Assembly: GCA_005878665.1 (NCBI GenBank)
Contig: VBLR01000016.1
Span: forward strand, 1-10,440
Length of the DNA stretch: 10,440 nucleotides
Direction of reading: 5' to 3'
From: Methanobacteriota archaeon
Lineage (GTDB): Archaea > Thermoplasmatota > Thermoplasmata > RBG-16-68-12
Position numbers and translations under genes: made by a program. The notes beneath the pieces are model-generated. The model worked only from the letters and a program-made list of their open reading frames with translations, had not been told where the DNA came from and searched no databases. Shown piece by piece: positions 1-5,132 of this stretch; the first letter of the stretch is position 1; each line of letters starts with the position of its first letter.

Positions 1-218
1 TCGTGGCCGAACACCTCGATCTGTCCCGACGTCGGGATGAGGAGGGTCGAGGCGATCCGAAGGAACGTCGTCTTCCCGGCGCCATTGCGGCCCAGGAGGG
101 CGATTCGTTCGCCCCGTCGAAGAGCGAGGGATACGCCTCTTAACGCCTCGACGTCGGGCGAGCCCCGACCGTGGTACACCTTCCGCACGTCGACCGCGCG
201 GAGCGCGTCCGAGGACAC
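1..218 (-). CDS. ABC transporter ATP-binding protein, N-terminal part (cut by window edge)
   Basis: This is the first 72 residues of an ABC-type ATPase; the rest lies beyond the left edge. It would bind and hydrolyse ATP on the cytoplasmic side to drive a transporter whose membrane subunit is not visible. The sequence shows an A-loop-type tyrosine at residue 15 (RKVYHG), then the Walker A motif GRNGAGKTT at residues 43-51, followed by FLRIASTLLIPTSGQIEVFG, the usual continuation of ABC-2 and drug-export type ATPases. Walker B and the signature motif are off the window. I chose the GTG at 216-218 because a TATA-like box lies about 28 nt upstream, which would make the transcript leaderless; a TTG at 228-230 is the alternative. 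The reading frame stays open back to the stop of the upstream VOC gene but contains no ATG. Substrate cannot be inferred. Confidence 0.88.
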   Translation of the reverse strand, partial: MSSDALRAVDVRKVYHGRGSPDVEALRGVSLALRRGERIALLGRNGAGKTTFLRIASTLLIPTSGQIEVFGH

Positions 219-242
219 GGGCCGGAGCAAGCGGACGCCGGG

Positions 243-249
243 TATAAAA
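243..249 (-). promoter_or_regulatory. TATA-like box for the ABC ATPase gene
   Basis: Minus strand reads TTTTATA in the 42-nt gap between the VOC stop and the ABC gene. Its centre is about 28 nt before the GTG start, the normal archaeal TATA-to-transcription-start distance, so the mRNA would begin at or next to the start codon. Seen by eye in an otherwise GC-rich stretch. Confidence 0.6.
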
Positions 250-260
250 CTAGATTCCGC

Positions 261-824
261 TCAGTTCGATTCCTCGAAGCCGGGATGCTCGCCCTTCTCG
301 AACGTCGCGAACGCGGCTTGCCGCTTGGCCTCCTTCTCCGATTCGCTCATCTTCACGACCATCGCAACCGACCAGATGTGGCCGAAGGGATCCTGCAGTT
401 TTCCGTACCGCTCGCCCCAGAATTGGTTCTCGAGGGGCATCGAGGCCGTCGCGCCCGCGGCGATCGCCTGATTCCAGAGCTTGTCGACGTCCTTCGAGTA
501 CACGTGCAAGTTGAAGGTCGTCCCGCCCGCCGAGGCGGGCGACTTCGTGTCGCCGCCCGGGAACTCGTCCGACATCATGACGAGCGAGTCGCCGATCTGA
601 ATCATCGCATGCATCAGCGTGCCGTCCGGCATTCCTTGGCGGGTGATTTCCTTCGCGCCGAACGCCTTCTTGTAGAACTCAATCGCTTTTGCGGCTCCGT
701 TGATCACGAGGTACGGCGTGACGGTTCGCATCCCGCGTGGGATCGGTGCGGTCCGAGCCGCGCTCGTTCGCTTTCTCGCGGACGCCTTCTTGCTCTTCGC
801 TGCTCTCTTCGATTTGCGCGCCAT
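261..824 (-). CDS. PhnB-like VOC (glyoxalase/bleomycin-resistance fold) protein with basic N-terminal tail
   Basis: The 187-residue protein carries one VOC domain of the PhnB-like type (residues about 32-160). It has the typical opening TPYLVINGAAKAIEFYKKAF, a middle LMHAMIQIGDS with a likely metal-ligand histidine, and the hallmark LQDPFGHIWSVA near the C-terminus. Proteins of this group are often annotated as glyoxalases or 3-demethylubiquinone methyltransferase-like, but their substrates are mostly unknown, so no reaction is assigned. The first 31 residues are unusual: twelve Lys/Arg, many Ala/Ser, no acidic residue, resembling a histone-type tail or a nucleic-acid-binding extension. The ATG at 822-824 is chosen because it follows a GGGGGAT stretch and opens directly into the tail; an in-frame start at 905 would run into the upstream GNAT gene and past the promoter. 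It probably has its own promoter. Confidence 0.88.
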   Translation of the reverse strand: MARKSKRAAKSKKASARKRTSAARTAPIPRGMRTVTPYLVINGAAKAIEFYKKAFGAKEITRQGMPDGTLMHAMIQIGDSLVMMSDEFPGGDTKSPASAGGTTFNLHVYSKDVDKLWNQAIAAGATASMPLENQFWGERYGKLQDPFGHIWSVAMVVKMSESEKEAKRQAAFATFEKGEHPGFEESN

Positions 825-857
825 GGGGAATCCCCCGCGGTGGTATCCGTCATGCTC

Positions 858-866
858 GGATAAGTC
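858..866 (-). promoter_or_regulatory. Possible TATA-like box for the VOC gene
   Basis: Minus strand reads GACTTATCC, centred about 39 nt before the VOC ATG. This predicts a leader of roughly 12 nt, which would hold the purine-rich GGGGGAT as a weak ribosome-binding site. It sits just after the stop of the GNAT gene. Weaker than the other boxes in the window. Confidence 0.35.
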
Positions 867-889
867 TAGTGTCCGAACGTCGAGCGGTC

Positions 890-1444
890 TCAGTCTTGCA
901 ACCACATCCCCATGAGGATCTCGTCGACGTATGCGCCGCGGATGAGCACATGGCGCCGGCTGGTGCCCTCGGTCTCGAAGCCGAGGGATTCGTACAGCCG
1001 GCGCGCTCTCTCGTTCGTGCCGAAGACGGCCAGTTCAGCCTTCTTGAAGCCTCGGGCCCGCATCCACTCGAGGATTCGTTCCATCAGGATGCGCCCCAAG
1101 CCGACCCCGCGCCATCCGTCCCGGATCGCGATTCCGATTCCACCCACGTGACGGGTCTTCGCGTACGTCCCTGCGTGGCAGTCCGCCGAGCCGATCGCTT
1201 CCCCGCCCGCATCGGCGACGAGCAGGACCGCCCGGACGCCGTCGAACGTGCCGAGCCACCGGCGTTCTTCATCGAGGTTCGGAGAAACCTGATCGAGCAG
1301 GATGTAGACCTCCTCTCGCCCGATGAGGTTCACGTTCCGCAGGAGGGACTCCGCGTCGCGGAGGCGCGATGGGCGGATGACCACCCGCCTCCCATCCTTG
1401 AGCGTGACTTCTTGGGCCCGCATCGGGTCGGCCATGGCCGTCAC
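890..1444 (-). CDS. GNAT-family N-acetyltransferase (RimI-like)
   Basis: The 184-residue protein is a single-domain GNAT acetyltransferase that would transfer an acetyl group from acetyl-CoA to an amine; the acceptor is unknown. The opening VTLKDGRRVVIRPSRLRDAE is typical for the family. The acetyl-CoA pyrophosphate-binding motif A is RGVGLG at residues 112-117, in the context GIAIRDGWRGVGLGRILMER, followed by the motif B region ARRLYESLGFETEG. The GTG at 1442-1444 overlaps the pdhA stop as GTGA, which suggests translational coupling; ATG codons at 1433-1435 and 1421-1423 are in-frame alternatives that leave the domain intact. It is the last gene of the lipA-pdhA-GNAT unit. Its position next to an enzyme that makes acetyl-CoA is suggestive, but a role in modifying that complex is speculation. 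Confidence 0.88.
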   Translation of the reverse strand: MTAMADPMRAQEVTLKDGRRVVIRPSRLRDAESLLRNVNLIGREEVYILLDQVSPNLDEERRWLGTFDGVRAVLLVADAGGEAIGSADCHAGTYAKTRHVGGIGIAIRDGWRGVGLGRILMERILEWMRARGFKKAELAVFGTNERARRLYESLGFETEGTSRRHVLIRGAYVDEILMGMWLQD

Positions 1445-2613
1445 AGCGGGAACTTGTCGAGCACTTCAGGCCGTCGACGCTCGCCGCTCGCGAGGAACGC
1501 GTCCATCTGCTCTTTCAGTTGGGGCGTCAGCTCCGCGTAGACGTCGGTGAAGAGGGTCTCGATGGGAGGCGGCGGGCCCCGCTCGACCTCCTTGATCGTC
1601 GCCTGGAGCAGATCTTCGAACTCGGCCCGGAGCTGGTCCTCGGATTCCTTGGACCACAGCCCCTTCAGCTCGAGGTACTTCCGCATCCGCTCGATTGGAT
1701 CGCGCTTCGCCCACGACTCGACCTCGTCCTTCGACCGGTACCGCGTCGGGTCGTCGCTCGAGGAGTGCGGGCCCATGCGGTAGGTGACCGCCTCAATCAT
1801 CGTGGGGCCGCCGCCGCTCCGCGCCTTGTCCGCCGCCGCCCGCGTGACGGTGTAGACCGCGAGGAGATCGTTCCCGTCTACGCGGACGCCGTCGAAGCCG
1901 TACGCCAGGGCCTTCTGAGCGAGGGTCTTTGAGGCGGTCTGGCGGGTGACCGGAACCGAGATCGCCCACTGGTTGTTCTTGCAGAAGAAGATCGTCGGTG
2001 TCTTGAAGACGCCCGCGAAGTTCATCGCGGCATGGAAGTCGCCCTCGCTCGTCGCGCCGTCCCCGAAGTACGTCAGCGTGACAATGTCGTCCTTCCGGAT
2101 CTTCGCCGCCCACGCCGCTCCGACCGCCTGCGGGATCTGCGTTCCGACGGGACTCGAGACCGGCACGTAGTTGATGTCGCGTGCGCCGTAATGGTTCGGC
2201 ATCTGCCGACCCTGCTGCGGGTCCTTCGCGTTCCCGTAGGCTTGGGCGATGAGCGTCTCGACGGAGTACCCGCGCCAGAGAGCGGCCCCCGGCTCCCGAT
2301 ACGCGGGGAACACCCAGTCCCTCTTCTCGAGGGCCATCGCGCTGCCGACTTGGCACGCCTCCTCCCCCGTGCTGGGCACGTAGAACCCGATCCGGCCCTG
2401 GCGTTGAAGGGAGAGCATCCGGTTGTCGAGCGCGCGAACGAGCACGAGGTGGCGGTACGCCCGCTTCAACAGATCGGGTGCGACCTTGGGCTCGAGCTTC
2501 GAATCGTACGTGCCATCGGCGTCGATGATCCGGAGAAGTCCCTCTTCTGCCGTCCGCTCACCCCGCCGGAACCCGCTTGCGTTCCCGAATGACCTTCTCC
2601 AAGAAGAATTCAC
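1441..2613 (-). CDS. pdhA: Thiamine-diphosphate-dependent 2-oxoacid dehydrogenase E1 component, alpha subunit
   Basis: E1-alpha decarboxylates pyruvate or a branched-chain 2-oxoacid with thiamine diphosphate and passes the acyl group to a lipoyl domain of E2; it needs an E1-beta partner. The 390-residue protein carries the cofactor motif from GDG (184-186) to the NN pair (213-214). Other landmarks are RQGRIGFYVPSTGEEACQVG in the N-terminal third and GPHSSSDDPTRYRSKDE, the conserved loop near the active site. It looks closer to Gram-positive PDH E1-alpha than to mitochondrial BCKDH, but substrate cannot be fixed by eye. The only usable in-frame start I see is a GTG at 2611-2613, inside the 3' end of lipA, giving a 56-nt overlap; the next Met codon would remove essential sequence. 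No clear Shine-Dalgarno precedes it. The gene that normally follows, E1-beta, is absent; a GNAT gene follows instead. Confidence 0.93.
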   Translation of the reverse strand: MNSSWRRSFGNASGFRRGERTAEEGLLRIIDADGTYDSKLEPKVAPDLLKRAYRHLVLVRALDNRMLSLQRQGRIGFYVPSTGEEACQVGSAMALEKRDWVFPAYREPGAALWRGYSVETLIAQAYGNAKDPQQGRQMPNHYGARDINYVPVSSPVGTQIPQAVGAAWAAKIRKDDIVTLTYFGDGATSEGDFHAAMNFAGVFKTPTIFFCKNNQWAISVPVTRQTASKTLAQKALAYGFDGVRVDGNDLLAVYTVTRAAADKARSGGGPTMIEAVTYRMGPHSSSDDPTRYRSKDEVESWAKRDPIERMRKYLELKGLWSKESEDQLRAEFEDLLQATIKEVERGPPPPIETLFTDVYAELTPQLKEQMDAFLASGERRRPEVLDKFPL

Positions 2614-3454
2614 CGGCGCGGTAGGACGACCGCACGAGCGGTCCCGCGGCGACGTAGGCGAAACCCATCGATTCGCCGGCGACGCGAAGTTCCTCGAACG
2701 CCTCCGGGGGAACGTACTCTTGGACGGCCAGGTGCCAACTGCTCGGGCGCAGGTACTGGCCCACCGTCACGATGTCGACCTCGTTGGCGCGGAGGTCCCG
2801 CATCGTCGCGAGGACTTCCTCTCTCGTCTCGCCCAGCCCGAGCATGATCGAGGACTTCGAGAAGAGATCGGACCGCATTCCTTTCGCGGCTCGGAGGACC
2901 TTCAAACTCTGCGCGTAGTTCGCACGGCGATCCCGGACCGCTCCTTGCAAGCGCTCGACCGTCTCGATGTTGTGATCGAGGACGTCGACGCCGGAATCCA
3001 CGACCGTGCGCACCGCGTCGAGGTCTCCCTGGAAATCCGGGATCAGCGCCTCGACGAGCATGTCCGGGCGCCGGGTCTTGATCTCCCGGATCGTCTTCGC
3101 GAAGTGCCCCGCGCCGCCGTCCGAGAGGTCATCTCGGTCCACGGACGTCAGGACGACATAGGAGAGGTCCATCTCGGCCAGGGCGATCGCGACCTTCTTC
3201 GGCTCATCGAGGTCGAGCACGCCGTGCGGGTTCCCGGACGTCACGGCGCAGAAGCGGCAGCCGCGGGAGCAGGTATCGCCCATCAGCATGATCGTCGCGG
3301 TCCCGCCGCCCCAGCACTCCCAGACGTTCGGGCAATGGGCCTCCTCGCACACGGTATGCAGGTCCAAGGACCGGAAGAGCGACTTCAGATGGGCGTAGTT
3401 CTCGCCGGACGGCGGGCGGACCCGGAGCCACTCGGGCTTACGTTCCGCGAGCAT
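2558..3454 (-). CDS. lipA: Lipoyl synthase (radical SAM)
   Basis: LipA inserts two sulfur atoms into the octanoyl chain bound to a lipoyl-domain lysine, using S-adenosylmethionine and two [4Fe-4S] clusters, one of which is consumed as the sulfur source. All diagnostic residues are present in the 298-residue protein: the auxiliary-cluster motif CX4CX5C at Cys36, Cys41 and Cys47; the radical-SAM motif CX3CX2C at Cys62, Cys66 and Cys69; and the C-terminal VRSSYRAGE containing the conserved serine that ligates the auxiliary cluster. Length is normal for the family. The ATG at 3452-3454 has a TATA-like box about 27 nt upstream, indicating a leaderless transcript. lipA is the first gene of a unit with pdhA and a GNAT gene and overlaps pdhA by 56 nt. 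The substrate-supplying enzyme LipB is encoded 5 kb away on the same strand. Confidence 0.97.
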   Translation of the reverse strand: MLAERKPEWLRVRPPSGENYAHLKSLFRSLDLHTVCEEAHCPNVWECWGGGTATIMLMGDTCSRGCRFCAVTSGNPHGVLDLDEPKKVAIALAEMDLSYVVLTSVDRDDLSDGGAGHFAKTIREIKTRRPDMLVEALIPDFQGDLDAVRTVVDSGVDVLDHNIETVERLQGAVRDRRANYAQSLKVLRAAKGMRSDLFSKSSIMLGLGETREEVLATMRDLRANEVDIVTVGQYLRPSSWHLAVQEYVPPEAFEELRVAGESMGFAYVAAGPLVRSSYRAGEFFLEKVIRERKRVPAG

Positions 3455-3477
3455 GTGCCGTTGCTAAGGGCGACCTC

Positions 3478-3486
3478 GTTTAAGAG
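3478..3486 (-). promoter_or_regulatory. TATA-like box for lipA
   Basis: Minus strand reads CTCTTAAAC, centred near 3481, about 27 nt before the A of the lipA ATG. This predicts transcription starting at the start codon itself, and so a leaderless mRNA. It lies in the 63-nt gap after fixX, so lipA need not depend on read-through from fixX. Confidence 0.6.
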
Positions 3487-3517
3487 CCTAACCCACATCA
3501 GCGCGCGATGGAGCGGA

Positions 3518-3832
3518 TCAGCCAAAACGAAACTCGACACCGTACGAACCGCGAGGGTAGCTCCAGTGGATCGCGTCTTTCCCGATGTGCTTGCACACGA
3601 TGGCGCATGCCCCGAGCTCGATGCACCCTTCCGTGTTGTAGACGAGTTCCCCCTTTTCCAGGCGGTAGACCTTGGACGGACAGACGTACAGACAGGGCTT
3701 CGTGTCGCACGTCCGGCAGACGTCCGTGTCCACCGTGATGAACGGTTCCTCGTCGAACTCGAACTTGTCCAAGCCGACCCGCTCGTCGACGGTCAGCGGC
3801 TTCGACGCTTCGTGCTTGGGCGGTTCGGGCAT
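3518..3832 (-). CDS. fixX: FixX-type ferredoxin-like protein with altered cluster motif
   Basis: FixX is the small iron-sulfur partner of FixC; together they match the ETF:quinone oxidoreductase of mitochondria and pass electrons from the flavin to quinone. The 104-residue protein has the family frame: an N-terminal LDKFEFDEEPFITVD, and the closing signature HWSYPRGSYGVEFRFG. Cysteines fall in two groups: Cys39, Cys42, Cys47, Cys51 (CX2CX4CX3CP), and Cys70, Cys76, Cys80. In canonical FixX the second group reads CLECGTC; here it reads CIELGAC, with Leu73 (codon CTC) where the middle Cys should be. The extra cysteines could build another cluster. The ATG at 3830-3832 is 31 nt from a TATA-like box. 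The gene is divergent from, and about 1.3 kb away from, fixC-etfB-etfA, its presumed partners. Confidence 0.9.
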   Translation of the reverse strand: MPEPPKHEASKPLTVDERVGLDKFEFDEEPFITVDTDVCRTCDTKPCLYVCPSKVYRLEKGELVYNTEGCIELGACAIVCKHIGKDAIHWSYPRGSYGVEFRFG

Positions 3833-3858
3833 CGCTTGCGGTCGAGAACCGGGGGCCG

Positions 3859-3867
3859 ATAATAAAC
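3859..3867 (-). promoter_or_regulatory. TATA-like box for fixX
   Basis: Minus strand reads GTTTATTAT, one of the clearest AT-rich boxes in the window, centred about 31 nt before the fixX ATG. The predicted leader is only a few nucleotides. Confidence 0.6.
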
Positions 3868-3922
3868 CGTTCGTGACTCACTCCTGCCTCGCTCGTTATC
3901 AGGGGAGGCACTCAGGTGGAAA

Positions 3923-3932
3923 CTTTCTATAG
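3923..3932 (+). promoter_or_regulatory. Possible TATA-like box for the V4R gene
   Basis: Plus strand reads CTTTCTATAG, an AT-rich patch in the 163-nt divergent region between fixX and the V4R gene. It is about 68 nt before the V4R ATG, so it would give a leader near 40 nt, unlike the near-leaderless genes around it. The leader would contain GGAGGA at 3974-3979, which is rather far (16 nt) from the start, and a weak AGGGA at 3983-3987. Confidence 0.3.
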
Positions 3933-3995
3933 GAATTCTCTCTCATCCGTGGCCGCCCGCCGGCTCGTTCGCCGGAGGACGCAGGGATAGCTTCC

Positions 3996-4595
3996 ATGCC
4001 CGCCCGCGATCGGAAAGCATCCACGATCCGTCCGCAGATGGACCTGGCGGGAATGGGTCCGGAAGAGGCCCGTGAACTCCTCTTGGCAGCGCTCACTCCC
4101 GATCCGAAGTCCGGGATCCTGCGTCTCTCGGACCAGCCGTGTCTCATCGTCCGCCCCGAGGTCATCGTGAGCATCCAGAAACAACTCGAACAGACGGTCG
4201 GCGGATCCGCGAAAGGGATCCTGTATCTGGCCGGCGAACGGAGCTCGGATGCAGGTCTGAAATTCCTCAGCGCGCTGACGAGCGGTGTGTCCCTACCGCT
4301 GACATTGGCCGGGGCGAAGCAGATCATCGATGCGTCCGCCCTCACGGGATGGGGTCGCACCGAGATTGTCCACTTCGACCCGGAGCGAGGTCGATTCACG
4401 GTCGCGAGACACAACAGCCCAATCGCGAAAGCGTATGGGCCCTCGAAGAAACCGGTGTGCCACTTCCTCGCCGGCTGGATGGCCGGAATCGGCCGTCTCC
4501 TCGTCGCAAAGGAGCTCCTGTGCGAGGAGACCTCTTGCATGGCGCAAGGCCAAGATCGGTGCGAGTTCGAGCTGCAGCCGATGCCGATGGCATGA
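3996..4595 (+). CDS. V4R-domain protein, probable small-hydrophobic-ligand sensor
   Basis: The 199-residue protein ends in a V4R (4-vinyl reductase) domain, roughly residues 60-195, recognised from KKPVCHFLAGWMAGIGRLLV followed by CEETSCMAQGQDRCEFEL. The cysteines at 155, 176, 181 and 189 are placed as in members that bind a metal. V4R domains occur in XylR/DmpR-type aromatic sensors, in BchJ and in stand-alone archaeal proteins, and are predicted to bind small hydrophobic molecules. No DNA-binding, kinase or other output domain is visible in the remaining N-terminal 60 residues, so it probably acts by binding a ligand or a partner. The ATG at 3996 is the only possible start before an in-frame stop at 3930-3932. 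It lies between fixX and fixC-etfBA, so a link to that electron-transfer system is plausible but unproven. Confidence 0.85.
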   Translation: MPARDRKASTIRPQMDLAGMGPEEARELLLAALTPDPKSGILRLSDQPCLIVRPEVIVSIQKQLEQTVGGSAKGILYLAGERSSDAGLKFLSALTSGVSLPLTLAGAKQIIDASALTGWGRTEIVHFDPERGRFTVARHNSPIAKAYGPSKKPVCHFLAGWMAGIGRLLVAKELLCEETSCMAQGQDRCEFELQPMPMA

Positions 4596-4667
4596 GCCGG
4601 CGCAAGCCTTGCGCTATCGCCCGGCACCCCGTGGCAAAGCCCGACTTTGCGGCTGTCAAAACGGGGG
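4596..4667 (+). other. Structured intergenic segment with nested inverted repeats
   Basis: Directly after the V4R stop the DNA holds two composite dyads. The first is GCCGG (4596-4600) paired with CCGGC (4621-4625), enclosing CGCAAG/CTTGCG (4601-4606 and 4608-4613). The second is CCCCGT (4627-4632) paired with ACGGGG (4661-4666), enclosing GCAAAG (4634-4639) and CTTTGC (4645-4650) around a 5-nt loop. All these arms are perfect complements. The segment ends just before the TATA-like box of the next gene, so it would be transcribed as the V4R 3' untranslated region if at all. It could be a terminator or processing structure, a small RNA or a protein-binding site. No T-run follows it closely. 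Confidence 0.4.
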
Positions 4668-4670
4668 CGT

Positions 4671-4679
4671 AAGATATTT
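4671..4679 (+). promoter_or_regulatory. TATA-like box for the small membrane protein gene
   Basis: Plus strand reads AAGATATTT, centred about 32 nt before the ATG at 4708, which predicts a leader of about 5 nt. It supports the small downstream ORF as a real gene. Confidence 0.5.
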
Positions 4680-4707
4680 CGGCACGCATGTCGATCTTGC
4701 GTGGGCC

Positions 4708-4938
4708 ATGGCGCGCATACACGACGGCGTCGTCGAAATTGTGTCCTATTTTCTCGCGCCCTACGTCGCCGCCACCGTCATTTTCTCGGTTCTCGTTTGG
4801 GCGAAGGACCCACCGAGGTTCGGCCAAACGTGGACGATTGGCGTAATCGCGGGTGCCGTCATTGGAACATTCGCCTTCGTGGGTTACGTCGCACACCGAC
4901 GGCGGATTCGCACAGGGCCTTGGCGCGATTTCCTCTGA
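4708..4938 (+). CDS. Small two-helix membrane protein, function unknown
   Basis: A 76-residue protein that I do not recognise. It has two hydrophobic segments likely to span the membrane, about residues 8-31 (VEIVSYFLAPYVAATVIFSV onward) and 42-62 (WTIGVIAGAVIGTFAFVGYV), joined by a short polar turn KDPPRFGQT. The C-terminal tail HRRRIRTGPWRDFL is strongly basic, so by the positive-inside rule both ends should face the cytoplasm. No signal peptide, cysteine or catalytic motif is seen. The ATG at 4708 is preferred because of the TATA-like box about 32 nt upstream; the longer open frame upstream of it overlaps V4R out of frame. It stands between the V4R gene and fixC on the same strand. A membrane anchor for a neighbouring protein is one possibility, without direct evidence. 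Confidence 0.6.
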   Translation: MARIHDGVVEIVSYFLAPYVAATVIFSVLVWAKDPPRFGQTWTIGVIAGAVIGTFAFVGYVAHRRRIRTGPWRDFL

Positions 4939-5027
4939 GACTGGCTGTGCGACAAAGTTTTGAACGATTGTGTTCGCGTGAAACTTCGAGGTCAAAGGGA
5001 GTGGGTCGCGTCGAGGCAGGCATGAAG

Positions 5028-5077
5028 GACCGGCAATGAGGTACGACCTCAGCACTCAGAAGTCATTGCCGTAGGTC
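5028..5077. promoter_or_regulatory. Candidate operator: nested dyads upstream of the fixC promoter
   Basis: TGAGGT-ACG-ACCTCA (5037-5051) is a perfect 6+6 dyad with a 3-nt centre. It overlaps the left arm of a wider inverted repeat, CGGCAATGA (5031-5039) with TCATTGCCG (5063-5071), spacer 23 nt. The outer flanks GACC (5028-5031) and GGTC (5074-5077) are also complementary. The region ends about 7 nt before the purine-rich BRE-like stretch of the fixC promoter, a position suited to a regulator. It could instead be a terminator for the upstream small gene. Confidence 0.45.
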
Positions 5078-5083
5078 AGCCGG

Positions 5084-5098
5084 CGGAAAGCCTTTTAC
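5084..5098 (+). promoter_or_regulatory. BRE plus TATA-like promoter of fixC-etfB-etfA
   Basis: Plus strand shows CGGAAAG (5084-5090), a good purine-rich BRE, joined to CCTTTTAC (5091-5098) as the TATA-like box. The centre near 5095 predicts a transcription start around 5122 and a leader of about 11 nt, which contains GGGAGA just before the GTG start of fixC. Confidence 0.55.
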
Positions 5099-5132
5099 CC
5101 GTCCCGCTTTTCCGCAGTGGGACCGGGAGAGC

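Noticed and set aside
24..37. Perfect 14-bp palindrome TCCCGACGTCGGGA
   Set aside because: It lies inside the coding sequence of the ABC ATPase (Ile-Pro-Thr-Ser-Gly) and is explained by GC-rich codon choice.
2423..3862. Long plus-strand open frame (479 codons) opposite lipA and fixX
   Set aside because: It mirrors the codon pattern of clearly conserved minus-strand genes, crosses their promoters, and its translation is Arg/Asp/Val-rich without any recognisable domain.
3885..3910. TGCCTC/GAGGCA dyad in the fixX-V4R divergent region, and the 8-mer GCACTCAG shared with the fixC upstream region
   Set aside because: The dyad arms are only 6 bp with a 14-nt spacer, and one shared 8-mer is within chance expectation; not enough to propose a common operator.
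4396..5055. Minus-strand open frame across the V4R end and the small membrane protein
   Set aside because: It competes with the V4R domain and with a plus-strand ORF that has two good membrane helices and a well-placed TATA-like box; its own translation shows no domain.
5036..5074. Twelve-codon mini-ORF between the small membrane protein gene and fixC
   Set aside because: It coincides with the inverted repeat, ends before the fixC TATA-like box and so would not be on the fixC transcript; no ribosome-binding site.
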